A DNA stretch of 64,000 bases, taken from positions 22,433,501-22,497,500 of the forward strand of contig NC_088348.1 of assembly GCF_036884655.1 (NCBI RefSeq). Reading direction: 5' to 3'. Position numbers and translations under genes: made by a program. Under the pieces are notes generated by a model, which had not been told where the DNA came from, ran no database searches, and saw only the letters and a list, made by a program, of their open reading frames with translations. Source of the stretch: Musa acuminata AAA Group (taxonomy: Eukaryota > Streptophyta > Magnoliopsida > Zingiberales > Musaceae). Positions 1 to 10,920 of this stretch are shown one piece after another. How positions within the stretch are numbered: the first letter of the stretch is position 1; each line of letters begins with the position of its first letter.

Positions 1-887
1 TGTAATAGCTTATAAAATATCTTTAAATTCGTAGTTAGTACGTTAATTAGGGTTAGGATTATGTGTTAATCCTATAACTCAAGAAGGGGCCAACTGGGCC
101 CAAAGTCAGGTTTGGTTTGGGCTAGAATTAAGCCAAACCAGCGAAACCGAAGAGCTAGGCGGTGGCATCGCCCAACACCCGAGTGCTGGGCGGTGACACC
201 TCCTGGGCTGGGCGGTTGCACCGTCCAGCACCCGAGCGCTGGGCGGTGGCACCGCCTGGGCTGGGCGGTGCCACCGCCCAGCACTGTCAGCGCCTGACAG
301 TGACAGGCGGTGGCACCGCCATCATCGGGAACTCCACGAGAATTCAAATTTGGAGCTTAAATTTGAATCCTCTTGAGGCCTATAAATACCCTTCCAATCT
401 CAGCTGAGATTACAACTTTTGAGAAGCATTTTGATTGAGAGAAAAGTCTTAGAAAGTCTTAGCAAGTCTTGTTTTCAATTTGCTAGAGAGTTCTCCTCCT
501 CCTTTCTTATTGAAAATTTGTAAGAGGTTGAGCTGCTTGTAAAAGGTTGTAAAAGGGGTATTTACCCTTCCATTCCAAGAGATTTGCTAGTGGAAGGTGG
601 GAGCCTCATCGAAGAGGGGCCTCGCAAGTGGATGTAGGTCATTTGACCGAACCACTCTAAAATCGGCGTAATCTCTGGTTTGCTTTTCATTGTCGCTATT
701 TACATTACTGCAAACCTTCTTACATGCTTTAGTACCTTATTACCCTTGCTGCGCAACTCTAAGAATACACCTTCAAGTTAAGCTTTTCAAGTTCCGTTCT
801 TATCGTACGAAAGATTTTTCGAAAACCGAAGTTTTAATCCGCTGCACTAATTCACCCCCCACTCTTAGTGCCGCTCTGATCCTAACA
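1..887 (+). mobile_element. Partial SIRE-type LTR, right-hand part
   Basis: The sequence matches the LTR of element A from about position 16868 onward: the same block around 'gtaatagctta', a palindromic GC-rich array, a TATA box at 381-388, and the closing stretch with a C-run, 'cttagtgc' and the terminal 'gatcctaaca'. The left part lies beyond the window. No primer binding site follows the terminal CA, so this is a 3' LTR or a solo LTR rather than a 5' LTR. The next base begins a minus-strand LTR that lacks its own end. Confidence 0.85.
145..320. repeat. Palindromic GC-rich minisatellite in LTR
   Basis: Repeated GGCGGTGGCACCGCC-type units, each a near-perfect palindrome (GGCGGTG, one S base, CACCGCC), are separated by short spacers such as 'cagcacccgagcgct'. 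The block lies just upstream of the LTR TATA box, the usual place for U3 enhancers. Open reading frames through it are artefacts of the repeat. Confidence 0.85.
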
Positions 888-2161
888 ATTAAAACGTTGG
901 TTTTTGAAATCGTTGGCACGATAGAAAAACTGAACTTGAAAAGTTTAACTTAGATGCATGTTCATAGAGAAGTGCAGCAAGGTTATAAAGTACGTAAGAA
1001 GGTTTGTAGTATGATAAATAGCGATAAGTAAACGCAAACCAGAGATTACTCCAATTTTAGAGTGGTTCGGTCAAATGACCTACATCCACTTGCGAGGCCC
1101 CTCTTCGATGAGGCTCCCACCTTCCACTAGCAAATCTCTTGAAAGGGAAGGGTAAAAGGGTAAATACCCCTCTTACAACTCTTTACAAGCGGTTCACTCT
1201 CTTACAGATTTTCGAGAAGGAATGAGGTGAACACTAGCAAATTGAAAACAAGACTTTCTAAAACTTTTCTAAGACCTTTCTCTCAATCAATTGCTGCTCA
1301 AAAAGTTGTAATCTCAACTGAGATTTGAGGGGTATTTATAGGCCTCAAGAGGATTCAAATTTGGGCTCCAAATTTGAATTCTCGTGGAGTTCCCGATGCT
1401 GGCGGTGCCACCGCTCGTCAGTGTCAGGCGCTGACAGTCCTGGGCGGTGCCACCGCCCAGCCCAGGCGGTGCAACCGCCCAGCTCTCGGGCACTGGGCGG
1501 TGCCACCGCCCAGCCAAGGCGGTGCCATTGCCCAGCTCTCGGGCACTGGGCAGTGCCACCGCCCAGCCAAGGCGGTGCCATTGCCCAGCTCTCGGGTGCT
1601 GGGCGATGCAACCGCCCTGTCTGGCAGTGCCACCGCTAGACTTTTTGGTTAACTGGTTCGGCTTCAAACTTAGCCCAAACCAAGTCTAATTTTCGGCCCA
1701 ATTGGCCCCTAACCAGGATGTAGGATTATCTCTTAATCCTAATCCTAATTATAAGTTAACTACATAACAAAAACACATCCTAAGCAATTTTTCAACCGCG
1801 AACGTCGAGTCTTGTTCCGGCGAGCTTTCCGACGAACTTCTTCCGACGGGCTCCTAGCAAGCTCCCGAACTTGTGATGACTTTAAAGAGTAGCCGAGTCT
1901 TCTCGGTGATCTCCGTGAACCTCCGACGATCTCTTCGGCGAACTTACGAAAATTCCGACAGGTTCCCGATTTCTTCTCGGTTGGTTCCGGCAGCATCTCT
2001 GACGATTCTTCGGACTCTTAAACGTCCATCGAACTTGACTCCGGTATCCTTGCTTTGTGTTTTCTGGTTATCGTAGTTAATCCTGCACACTTAACTCAAT
2101 AATATGGATTAGATCAAATAACCCATCAATTGATTTTATCATCAAAATCCGAGATTCAATA
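888..2161 (-). repeat. 3' LTR of element B (outer end missing)
   Basis: It aligns with the 5' LTR at 9064-10245 from 'attaaaacgttgg' onward but lacks roughly the first 55 bases of that LTR ('tgttaggatc', G-run, 'gaattagtgc'). The inner end is 'gattcaata', TA instead of the expected CA. The LTR holds a minus-strand TATA box at 1333-1340. It is longer than its partner mainly because its palindromic array has more units. Confidence 0.85.
1395..1640. repeat. Palindromic GC-rich array, expanded
   Basis: Alternating GGCGGTGCCACCGCC-type palindromes and spacers. A 'ccagctctcgggcactggg' spacer recurs, showing internal duplication. The partner array in the other LTR (about 9600-9725) is clearly shorter, so copy number has changed since, or during, insertion. 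Confidence 0.85.
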
Positions 2162-2780
2162 ATCTCCCCCTTTTTGATGATGACAATCAATTGATGACGG
2201 AGTTAAAATATAACTCCCCCTATCTATATGCCATACTATGAGAAGATAAAACACTTGAATTCTATCCCATTGAATTCAAGCAAAAACCGATAAGTTCTAA
2301 CCGTAGAACTTATCGTTATTCTCATTAAGCATAATGTAAATGCGAAACTTTGATGAAAATCCTTTTCAAGCCGAAAGATAAGAGACAATTTTTACTGCGA
2401 TGGGAGATAAGGATTTTCAACATGAATTTCATGATATACATGTTTGACATGCTTTCAATATGATCATTCGATCTTGCGAATTTCTCAAAGATTATATAAG
2501 ACATTCATATCACATTAGCTTATATAAGTCATGCTATAAGTCATCTTTGTCATCAACAAAAAGGAAGATCTAATTCATAGAAAAATTTAGCATTCATCAA
2601 TACAAATTTACCAAAAATACTTATCCAAAATTCAGCTTAAAAGGAAAAATCAGCATTCATCCATAAGCATATATCCAAAATTTAAATATGCATTTATGAA
2701 GAAGGTTCAGTTTTTGTTCAAAAGATGACCAGCTTGGATCATGAGATCAAGAGTAAAACATAACAGAATACAAAGATACA
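2162..2780 (-). other. 3' untranslated region and polypurine tract of B
   Basis: Read on the minus strand, a polypurine tract (complement of 'atctccccctttttg', 2162-2176) directly abuts the 3' LTR, and a second purine block (complement of 'aactccccctatct', about 2210-2223) lies about 45 bases further in. Multiple polypurine tracts are a reported Sirevirus trait. The rest is AT-rich with no convincing ORF. Confidence 0.7.
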
Positions 2781-3896
2781 TCAATCCGTAGGAGGAAACC
2801 TATAGTGCTGATATATAACATCTATTTTTTGATTTAGCTGTCGTAGCTCCTTTAAAATTTCAATTTGCTGGAGTTGAATTTGTTCTTGCTGCGATTTGAG
2901 TTGGTCTTGTTGGAATTTGATATGAGATAGTTCTGCCATAATGAGTCCTTCAGAGGATGAAACAGGAGTTGAAGGCGCTTCACCAAAGGGACTAGGAGGA
3001 GGAGATTCATTTCCCATAAATATTGGCGTTTCTGGTTGTTCTACTGGTGGAGGAATAGGATCTGTCCTTCTAGGTTGCCTTATCCATATTCCATTGTTAA
3101 ATATGCACCTAAGTCTCTTTAGTATATTTTTATTGATGACATTATATCTATTACTCTGAATTGTTTCTTCATCGGGTGGGATGCAAATGTTATAAGCATG
3201 AAGAAATCTAGTGATTAACCCCCCATATGGCAACATAATATCTTTAGCTGTAATGTCCTGCATGTGTTGCCGTATTGAGTATCCAAAACAGTTTTGTTGA
3301 CCGGTCATAATCCAATACATAGTGCTTATCTCTATTGTACTCATTTCATCAAGATGATACTGCTTAGGGAATAATATGCTTGTCATGATATGATGAAGAA
3401 TCTTAGAGTTAAAAGGTAGTAAGTGTTCGCAACTCTTGGGTATTATTCTGAAGTTTGAGTTTGCAAAAATGGTTTTGACAGCTTCGGCATAGGTTGCTCC
3501 TATTATATTAACATCCCATTTTGCTCTAAAATAGCAGCTCCTATCTTTTTCAGTGATGCTGATTAGTTCACAAATAGAATTATTAGAAATCCTAATTTGT
3601 GTTCCTAACATGTAAGTACTTAGGCTATCGTTATCTACCCATAGGTTTGCATAAAAGAGCTTAACTAATCTATGATAAATTGGTTCATCTATTTGTAAGA
3701 GAGGTAGGGCCTCTATATGACCAAACCACCTAATGGGTTCTAAATCTCCTAGTTCATCGAGATCAATGTATTTTCCCTTATGGATATATCTTGTTTCAAA
3801 ATTTGGAAACCTAAGGGTGTCTTCTTTGGATCTAAAATGATTGTGGTCATATGAATCTCCTTCAATCCTTTTCCCTTTTGATCTCTTAGGAGCCAT
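2781..3896 (-). CDS. Extra ORF in envelope position, possible plant transposon-protein domain
   Basis: An intact 371-codon ORF lies downstream of RNase H and upstream of the 3' LTR, on the same strand as pol. It starts with a basic N-terminus (MAPKRSKGKR). Residues about 30-280 form a globular region (motifs such as RWFGHIE, LVKLFYANL, MLPYGGLITRFLHAY) that I think resembles the 'putative plant transposon protein' domain (Pfam Transposase_32); this is from memory and unverified. Residues about 280-320 are rich in Pro and Ser, and about 325-362 is a Gln-rich heptad region likely to form a coiled coil. I see no signal peptide or membrane segment, so a true envelope protein is unlikely. It survives intact beside a pol carrying several stops. 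Function unknown. Confidence 0.75.
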   Translation of the reverse strand: MAPKRSKGKRIEGDSYDHNHFRSKEDTLRFPNFETRYIHKGKYIDLDELGDLEPIRWFGHIEALPLLQIDEPIYHRLVKLFYANLWVDNDSLSTYMLGTQIRISNNSICELISITEKDRSCYFRAKWDVNIIGATYAEAVKTIFANSNFRIIPKSCEHLLPFNSKILHHIMTSILFPKQYHLDEMSTIEISTMYWIMTGQQNCFGYSIRQHMQDITAKDIMLPYGGLITRFLHAYNICIPPDEETIQSNRYNVINKNILKRLRCIFNNGIWIRQPRRTDPIPPPVEQPETPIFMGNESPPPSPFGEAPSTPVSSSEGLIMAELSHIKFQQDQLKSQQEQIQLQQIEILKELRQLNQKIDVIYQHYRFPPTD

Positions 3897-4384
3897 TTTC
3901 TAGACAAAATGATAAGAGAAATATGAATTGTAATGAATAGGTGAAACAAGAAGAAAGTGAAGGGAAGATTTTACCTTATGGAGTGTTTGGACCAACAAGA
4001 TTCCTTCTCCAAGGTTTGTAGAAGTTAGAATGAGGGATTGAGAGATTTTGGGAGAGTTGGAGCAAGAGTTCCACGGGTTGGGGGCGGTGTCACCGCCGGC
4101 CCTAACCATCTTGGGTTATAAAGGGCTCTCGGGCGGTGCCACCGCCTGAACAAGCGGTGCCACCGCCTGGCACCCGAGCGCTCAGGCGGTGCTACCGCCG
4201 ATTCTGTCGGTGCCACCGCTGGCTGGCCGCGAAAGAAGGAAAGAAAACTTTTCTTCCCCCTTCTTGATTTCCAGAGGTTTTTGACGCAAGCAAAGGTTGA
4301 GATATTGAGATATTGAGATGAAATCAAATCCACAAACGAACGGAACAAGGATGAGCCATTCTTCGGAAAATACATTCAAACGTC
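3897..4384 (-). promoter_or_regulatory. Inter-ORF region with LTR-like promoter cassette
   Basis: Between the RNase H stop and the 371-codon ORF, the minus strand carries palindromic GGCGGTGGCACCGCC units (about 4079-4215), a TATA-like 'ctttataa' (about 4116-4124), a pyrimidine-rich leader, and then the ATG at 3896. A possible short 5'-UTR intron (donor at 3974 in 'ataag/gtaaaat', acceptor at 3900 in 'tttgtctag') ends just before the ATG. The order array, TATA, leader copies that of the LTRs. Promoter activity and splicing are inferred. Confidence 0.5.
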
Positions 4385-6109
4385 TTACTCTAAGGGACAA
4401 TTTAACATGCCTAGTTCCCTTCTAATAAATTCAAATTGGTCTTCATTTAGGGCTTTTATAAATATATCTGCTAATTGATGCTTTGTGTTAATGAATTCTA
4501 GAACAACATCATTGTTAAGGACATGATCGCGTATGAAATGGTGCCTAACGTCGATGTGCTTAGTTCTAGAGTGCTGAATTGGATTTTTAGTAAGACATAT
4601 GGCACTAGTATTATCACATTTTATGAGAATATTTTTAAAGTGAATTCCATAGTCTTCTAATGTATTTTTCATCCAAACAACTTGTGCACAGCATGCACTT
4701 GCAGCAATGTATTCGGCTTTCGCCGTAGATAGTGCAACTGAATTTTGTTTCTTGGAAGTCCAAGAAACAAGTGCATGTCCTAAAAATTGGCATGTTCCGG
4801 ATGTACTTTTTCTATCTATCATACATCCGCCAAAATCAACATCCACATAAGCTATTAAATCAAAATTTTCAGATTTTGGATACCATAATCCTAAATTTGG
4901 AGTTCCTTTAAGATACCTAAATATTCTTTTAACACTTTTAAGATGAGATAATTTAGGATTTGATTGAAACCTAGCACAAAGTCCTACACTAAACATAATA
5001 TCCGGTCTAGTTGCAGTAAGGTAAAGTAGACTACCTATCATTCCCCTATATGTTTTTTGATCGAAATTTTCACTATTTTCATCCATATCTAACTTAGTCG
5101 CAGTACTCATAGGGGTGTTTATTGCTTTTGAATTATCCATGTTAAATCGTTTTAACAATTCTAACGTATATTTAGATTGGTTAAGAAATATACCATCCTT
5201 AAGTTGTTTGATTTGTAATCATAAAAAGAAAGTTAATTCACCCATTAAACTCATTTCAAATTCATGACTCATAGATTTGGCAAATGATTCACATAGTGAT
5301 TCATCCGAAGAGCCAAAAATAATATCGTCAACATAAATTTGCACAATAAGAAAATTATTTTCAAAATGTTTAATAAACAATGTAGTATCAACCTTGCCTT
5401 TGGTAAAATTATTTAAAATAAGAAAGGAACTAAGCCTTTCATACCAAGCTCTAGGAGCTTGTTTCAAGCCATAGAGAGCCTTAGTCAATTTGAATACATG
5501 ATTAGGAAGAAGAGAATTTTCAAATCCGGGAGGTTATTCGACATATACTTCTTCAGAAATAAAACCATTCAAGAAGGCACTTTTGACATCCATTTGAAAT
5601 AGTTTAAAATTATAACTACTAGCATAGGCAAGGAGCATCCTTATGGCTTCTAATCGAGCCATAGGAGCGAAGGTTTCTTCGTAATCGATACCTTCTTCTT
5701 GGTTGAAACCTTTGGCCACTAATCTAGCCTTGTTTATAACAACGATACCATTTTCGTCTTGCTTGTTTCTAAAGACCCACTTAGTACCAATGACTAAATG
5801 GTCACTAGGTCTAGGAACAAGCTCCCACACCTTATTCCTCTCAAATTGATTCAATTCCTCTTGCATTGCAATAACCCAAAAATCATCTTTTATGGCCTCA
5901 TCAATGCACTTAGGTTCGATTTGAGAAAGGAAGGCGGCATTAGCACAAAAATTCTTGAAAGAGGAACGAGTTTGAACCCCTTTAGATGTATCCCCTATAA
6001 TTAGCTCCTTTGGATGAGCATCTATATACTTCCATTCCTTAGGTAAGGAAATTTCGGAAGAAGGTGCATCCAAGTTGCTATTTTGAGGAGGGGGTTCATT
6101 TAAATTCAA
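4385..6109 (-). pseudogene. Element B pol: reverse transcriptase and RNase H
   Basis: The copia RT/RNase H half stays in one frame throughout. Visible motifs are KWVFRNK and VKSAFLNG in the RT N-terminus, [14 protein letters not shown], the catalytic YVDDIIFG, TRPDIMFSVGL, and RNase H motifs YVDVDFGG, KAEYIAAS and KCDNTSAI. The stop at 4385-4387 after NCPLE is the natural end. Two internal stops break it: TAA at 5534-5536, where relatives have Gln, and TGA at 5219-5221, where Gly is usual. There are no frameshifts in this part, so decay is recent and by point change. Confidence 0.88.
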
Positions 6110-7435
6110 ATTATCAAAACCAAGATCATCATCAAAATCATTTTTCTTTAAATTTAAAACTTCATTAAAAACTACATGAATAGACTCTTCTATTACTAAG
6201 GTTCTTTTATTAAAAACCCGAAAAGCTTTAGAAACGAAAGAGTAACCAAGAAAGATGCCTTCATCGGATTTAGCATCAAATTTTCCTAAGGCATCCCTTT
6301 CATTTAAAATAAAGCATTTATAACCGAAAACTTTAAAATATGAAATATTTGGTTTTTTGTTATTCTATAATTCATAGGGAGTTTTTGATAAGGATGGTCT
6401 TATTAGGACTCTATTCATGATGTAGCAAGCCATATTTACGGCTTCGGCCCAAAAATACTTAGGTAAACTATGTTCATTTAACATAGTTCTTGCCATTTCT
6501 TGTAGGTTTCTATTTTTTCTTTCAACTACTCCATTTTGTTGGGGATTTCTTGGAGTTGAAAAGTTGTGATTGTACCCATTTACTTCGTAAAAATTTTGAA
6601 AGTCACGATTTTGAAATTCACCACCGTGATCACTCCGAATTGATGAAATCATGAAGCCTTTTTCGTTTTGAGTGAGTTTACAAAATTTAGAGAAACACTT
6701 GAAGCAATCACTTTTGTGAGCTAAGAAATAGGTCCAAGTGTATCTAGAGTAGTCATCCACAATCACAAAAGCATATTTGCTTCCACCTAGACTTGTTGTA
6801 TCAATTGGTCCAAATAAGTCCAAATGGATCAATTGTAACGGTCTAGTGGTGCTAATTTGATTTTTTGGTTTGAAGCTTGTTTTTATTTGTTTGCCTAGTT
6901 GACATGCATCGCATACCTTATCCTTAATAAACTTCATATTCGGAATCCCTCGTACTAATTCTTGAGATGAGATTTTAGATATTGTTTTCATGCTTGCATG
7001 GCCTAATCTCCTATGTCAAAGCCAAGCATCATCATTTACGGCGGAGAAACACATTTCATTACTTAGTTCATCAAGATTGATGGTATATACATTATTTTAT
7101 TTTAAAGCAATCATAGTCATGTTATGATTTGGTTTTTCAATAATACACATATTTGATTCAAATCTAACGATATAACTTTTATCGCATAATTGACTAATGC
7201 TCAACAGATTATGTTTCAATCCATCAACTAGCAACACATCATCAATAGAAAAACTTGATTTGTTACCTATGGTTCCTTTGCCAATGATTTTTCCTTTGTT
7301 GTTATCTCCGAAGGTGACATAGCCTTCGTCCATGCTAGTGAGCTTGCAGAATTGGGATGGATCACCGGTCATATGCCTTGAGCATCCACTATCAAGATAC
7401 CATCTCTTGCTCCTAGCATGTGATGGTGTATGTTT
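6110..7435 (-). pseudogene. Element B pol: protease and integrase
   Basis: It begins just after the gag stop with an aspartic protease (WYLDSGCSRHM near 7400), then the pre-integrase region, the zinc-binding segment (VCDACQLGKQ) and a DDE integrase core: Asp in LDLFGPI, Asp in RSDHGGEF and Glu in GVVERKN. The integrase C-terminus leads into RT. In-frame stops are TAA at 7097-7099 (Gln in element N), TGA at 7016-7018 (Trp in N) and TAG at 6365-6367 (Trp in N). All three fit C-to-T or G-to-A transitions. Confidence 0.88.
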
Positions 7436-9011
7436 CTACGAGAAGGAATTATTTTTAGGTACCCATTTACTTTTGGGTGCCTCAAGAACTAATCTAACTT
7501 GTTTATCATGTTGCATAGACTCGATCATAGTTCCTTTAGGAACCCAAATCAATTTGTTCGGACTAATTTTCTTGAATGGACATTGGTAAGTTATATGTCC
7601 ATATTTGCAACAAAAGTTACAATGGCTTTGGTGTTGAACATGTAAGATAGGACCTTTAACGAAGGTGGTTGGATTTTGGTGAGTACTTCTCACAAATCCG
7701 ATTCCACTCCTTTTAGGAACGTGACCCTTATTTGTAAGGATCATGTTTAAGGACTTACTACCGACCTCGAATTTCTTCAAGGTGTCCTTAAGTACCAAGT
7801 TCTCATTTCGGAGAGTTTCTAGATCATGGCATGGAGCTAGACTATCATGATATTCAGTTTTTAATTTATCAAAATCACAAGTAAGACTATCATGCTCCTT
7901 TTTTAGCAATTTGTATTTTCTACTAATTGTCTTACATTCATCAAATAACTCATGGAAGACATTTAATAATTCATGATAAGGTAAATCTGCATTAATTAAA
8001 TCCGTTACCTCTTCTTCGAAGGCCATTAGGGCGTAATAAGCAACTTGCTCGGTGTTGGACTCCTCTTCTTCGGACGTGCTTGAATCATCCCATGTAGCCT
8101 TGAGCGCCTTCTTCTTTGAAGCTTTCTTTTTGGCTTGTGGACAATCGTTCTTGTAGTGTCTCGGTTTCTTGCACTCATAGCAAATTACTTGATCCTTCTT
8201 GTGTTCGAATTTATTTTTTATATTATTTTTAAATTTGTTCTTTCTTAAATATTTTTAAAATTTTTGAGTCAAAAGTGCAATGTCATTGTCATTGTCCTCA
8301 TCACTTGATGTTCCTTTCAAGTGATCTTCTTGTGATGTGAGTGTCATATCCTTCCTGTTCTTTGGAAGGGGGTTCTCGAGCTCGTCATGAGCTTGACATG
8401 TCATTTCGTAGGTCATTAAAGACCCAATGAGTCCTTCAAGAGGGAATGTTTTAAGGTCTTTGGCCTCTTGAATGGCCGTAACTTTTGGATCCCAACTTTT
8501 TGGGAGAGATCTTAAGATTTTAGTTACTAGTTCAAAGTTAGTAAAACCTTTACCAAGAGCTTTGAGTCCATTGGTGACATCCGTGAACCGGGTGTACATG
8601 TCTCCGATGGACTCACTTGGTTTCATTCGAAAAAACTCGTAAGAGTGCACAAGGATGTTGATTTTGGACTCTTTCACTCGGCTAGTGCCTTCATGAGTGA
8701 CTTCAAGAGTTCTCCAAATATCAAAAGCCGAATCACAAATTGAAACGCGATTAAATTCATTTTTATCTAGTGCACAAAACAAGGCATTCATAGCCTTTGC
8801 ATTTAAAGTAAAATCCTTTTTTTTCCGATTCATTCCATTCGCTCATCGGAAGAGAAGATTTTTGAAATCCATTCTTGACAATAGACCAAAGCTCAAAGTC
8901 CATAGAAATGAGGAAGATCCTCATGCGAGTCTTCCAATATGTGTAATCCGACCCATTAAACAAAGGTGGTCGTGCAATAGAATGACCCTCTTGCATGCTG
9001 GAGTAAGCCAT
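7436..9011 (-). pseudogene. Element B gag
   Basis: SIRE-type gag beginning MAYSSMQEGH, with the capsid-like region (ALDKNEF, AFDIWRTLEVTHEGTSRVKES, FRMKPSESIGDM), a CCHC knuckle near 8130-8180 (CYECKKPRHYKNDC) and a second CCHC near 7570-7615 (CNFCCKYGHITYQC). Two breaks are visible: an 8-base A/T homopolymer at 8817-8824 where 7 would keep frame, and a TAA at 8255-8257 where N has Lys. The ORF ends in TAG at 7436-7438, in the same frame as protease and at the same place as in element N. Confidence 0.85.
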
Positions 9012-9048
9012 CTCTCTTGGGTATTAAACCAAATATGAGAGATAACCT

Positions 9049-9063
9049 TGCTCTGATACCAAT
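9049..9063 (-). other. Primer binding site of element B
   Basis: The complement of 'gctctgatacca' reads TGGTATCAGAGC, matching the 3' end of plant initiator Met-tRNA, directly next to the 5' LTR. It fixes orientation and LTR boundary. Confidence 0.9.
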
Positions 9064-10245
9064 TGTTAGGATCAAGAGCACTAATAGGGGGGGGGGGGTG
9101 AATTAGTGCAGTGGATTAAAACGTTGGTTTTTGAAATCGTTGGCACGATAGAAAAACTGAACTTGAAAAGTTTAACTTAGATGCGTGTTCGTAGAGAAGT
9201 GCAGCAAGGTTTGCAGTAAGATAAATAGCGATAAGTAAACGCAAACTAGAGATTACTCCAATTTTAGAGTGGTTCGGTCAAATGACCTACATCCACTTGT
9301 GAGGCCCCTCTTCGATGAGGCTCCCACCTTCCACTAGAAAATCTCTTGAAAGGGAAGGGTAAATACCTCTCTTACAACTCTTTACAAGCGGTTCACTCTC
9401 TTACAGATTTTCGAGAAGGAATGAGGTGAACACTAGCAAATTGAAAACAAGACTTTCTAAAACTTTTCTAAGACCTTTCTCTCAATCAATTGCTGCTCAA
9501 AAAGTTGTAATCTCAGTTGAGATTTGAGGGGTATTTATAGGCCTCAAGAGGATTCAAATTTGGGCTCCAAATTTGAATTCTCGTGGAGTTCCCGATGCTG
9601 GCGATGCCACCGCATGTCAATGGCGGTGCCACTGCTCGTCAGTGTCAGGCACTGACAGTCCTGGGCGGTGCCACCACCCAGCCCAGGCGGTGCAACCGCC
9701 CAGTCTGGCAGTGCCACCGCCAGACTTTTTGGTTAACTGGTTGGGCTTCAAACTTAGCCCAAACCAAGTCTAATTTTCGGCCCAGTTGGCCCCTAACCAG
9801 GATATAGGATTATCTCTTAATCCTAATCCTAATTACAAGTTAACTACATAACAAAAACACATCCTAAGTAATTTTTCAACCGCCAACGTCGAGTCTTGTT
9901 CCGGCGAGCTTTCCAACGAACTTCTTCCAACGGGCTCCTAGAAAGCTCCCGAACTTGTGATGACTTTAAAGAGTAGCCGAGCCTTCTCGGTGACCTTCAT
10001 GAACCTCCGACGATCTCTTCGGCGAACTTCCGAAAATTCCGACAGGTTCCCAATTTCTTCTCGGTTGGTTCCGGCAGCATCTCCGATGATTCTTCGGACT
10101 CTTAAACGTCCATCGAACTTGACTCCGGTATCCTTGCTTTGTGTTTTCTGGTTATCGTAGTTAATCCTGCACACTTAACTCAATAATATGGATTAGATCA
10201 AATAACCCATCAATTGATTTTATCATCAAAATTCGAGATTCAACA
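9064..10245 (-). repeat. 5' LTR of element B
   Basis: Complete 1182-bp LTR with TG...CA ends. On the + strand it begins 'tgttaggatcaagagcac', carries a 12-base G-run at 9087-9098, a minus-strand TATA at 9532-9539 and a short palindromic array at about 9600-9725, and ends 'gagattcaaca'. Its sequence is very close to the left LTR over the shared part apart from array length, so the insertion is fairly young. Confidence 0.9.
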
Positions 10246-10907
10246 GGATTCCCCTGTATCATCTGGGGACTACGGCGTAGTGGCCTAGTACGTCTGTAAT
10301 CGATGAGTCGAGTGAATTATTACAGAGATAATAATTCACTGAGTTAGAAGGAGTTCTGACAGGTATGACTCACGGCCAGCTCGATATTGGGCCTAGAGGG
10401 TCACACACATATGGTAAGCATTGCGATGAATAGAGGTTCGAATATGAGATATCCAACAGAGCCCTTGTCTTATTGGATGCAGATCCAATACCCACTAGGG
10501 GAGGCCTCATTAGGGTTTGACAGGGGACCTCTATAAATAGGAGAGATTCAGAGCCCCATGGGCTAGAGAGCTTTTGTTTGCCTTTTCCTATTCTCCTCTC
10601 CATCTCCACCTCAGAGTAGGTCTGGAGTTTTGAGGAGCGTCGTCGCAACCCTGCTGTGTGGATCACCGCTAGAGAGGAGGACGCTTGACCTCCTTCACCC
10701 TCTCCTAAGGATCTGCAAGGAAATAGGGATATACGATCTCCCTAGGTAACACAATCTACTCTATACGCAGTTTCATGTTTCGCGGATTTTTTGCGTACCA
10801 ATCTTCACACGACGACGAACATCTCTTTGGGAATCGGGGATTTTGTTTTTCTTGTTCTTCCGCTCTTCCGCTGCGCATATGATGTCACCCCCAAGGATTT
10901 CCCAATA
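10246..10907 (+). repeat. Truncated 5' LTR of C1
   Basis: It matches the 3' LTR from about 24746 onward, so about the first 850 bases are missing. The TATA box 'tataaata' at 10532-10539 and the downstream R/U5 remain. It ends 'cccaata' where the 3' LTR ends 'cccaaca'. The missing part should lie on the far side of element B. Confidence 0.88.
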
Positions 10908-10908
10908 G

Positions 10909-10920
10909 TGGTATCAGAGC
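10909..10920 (+). other. Primer binding site of C1
   Basis: TGGTATCAGAGC, complementary to the 3' end of initiator Met-tRNA, one base after the LTR end. Confidence 0.92.

Larger units (their letters stand above)
888..10245 (-). mobile_element. SIRE-type copia element B
   Basis: A minus-strand element with two LTRs (888-2161 and 9064-10245), a Met-tRNA primer site next to the right LTR, and gag, protease, integrase, RT and RNase H in copia order, followed by an extra ORF before the 3' LTR. Residue signatures (gag with ALDKNEF, protease DSGCSRHM, integrase FSTPRNPQQNGVVERKN, RT YVDDIIFG) resemble the SIRE/Maximus lineage. The right edge abuts the middle of the 5' LTR of element C1, so B probably inserted there; 'ggatt' at 10246-10250 is a candidate target duplication whose partner is not visible. 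Confidence 0.9.

Noticed and set aside
112..407. Trp/His/Pro-rich ORFs in the GC-rich arrays, also at 1325-1689 and 53391-53965
   Set aside because: They are translations of a palindromic minisatellite, open on both strands and in several frames, with no start context or homologue.
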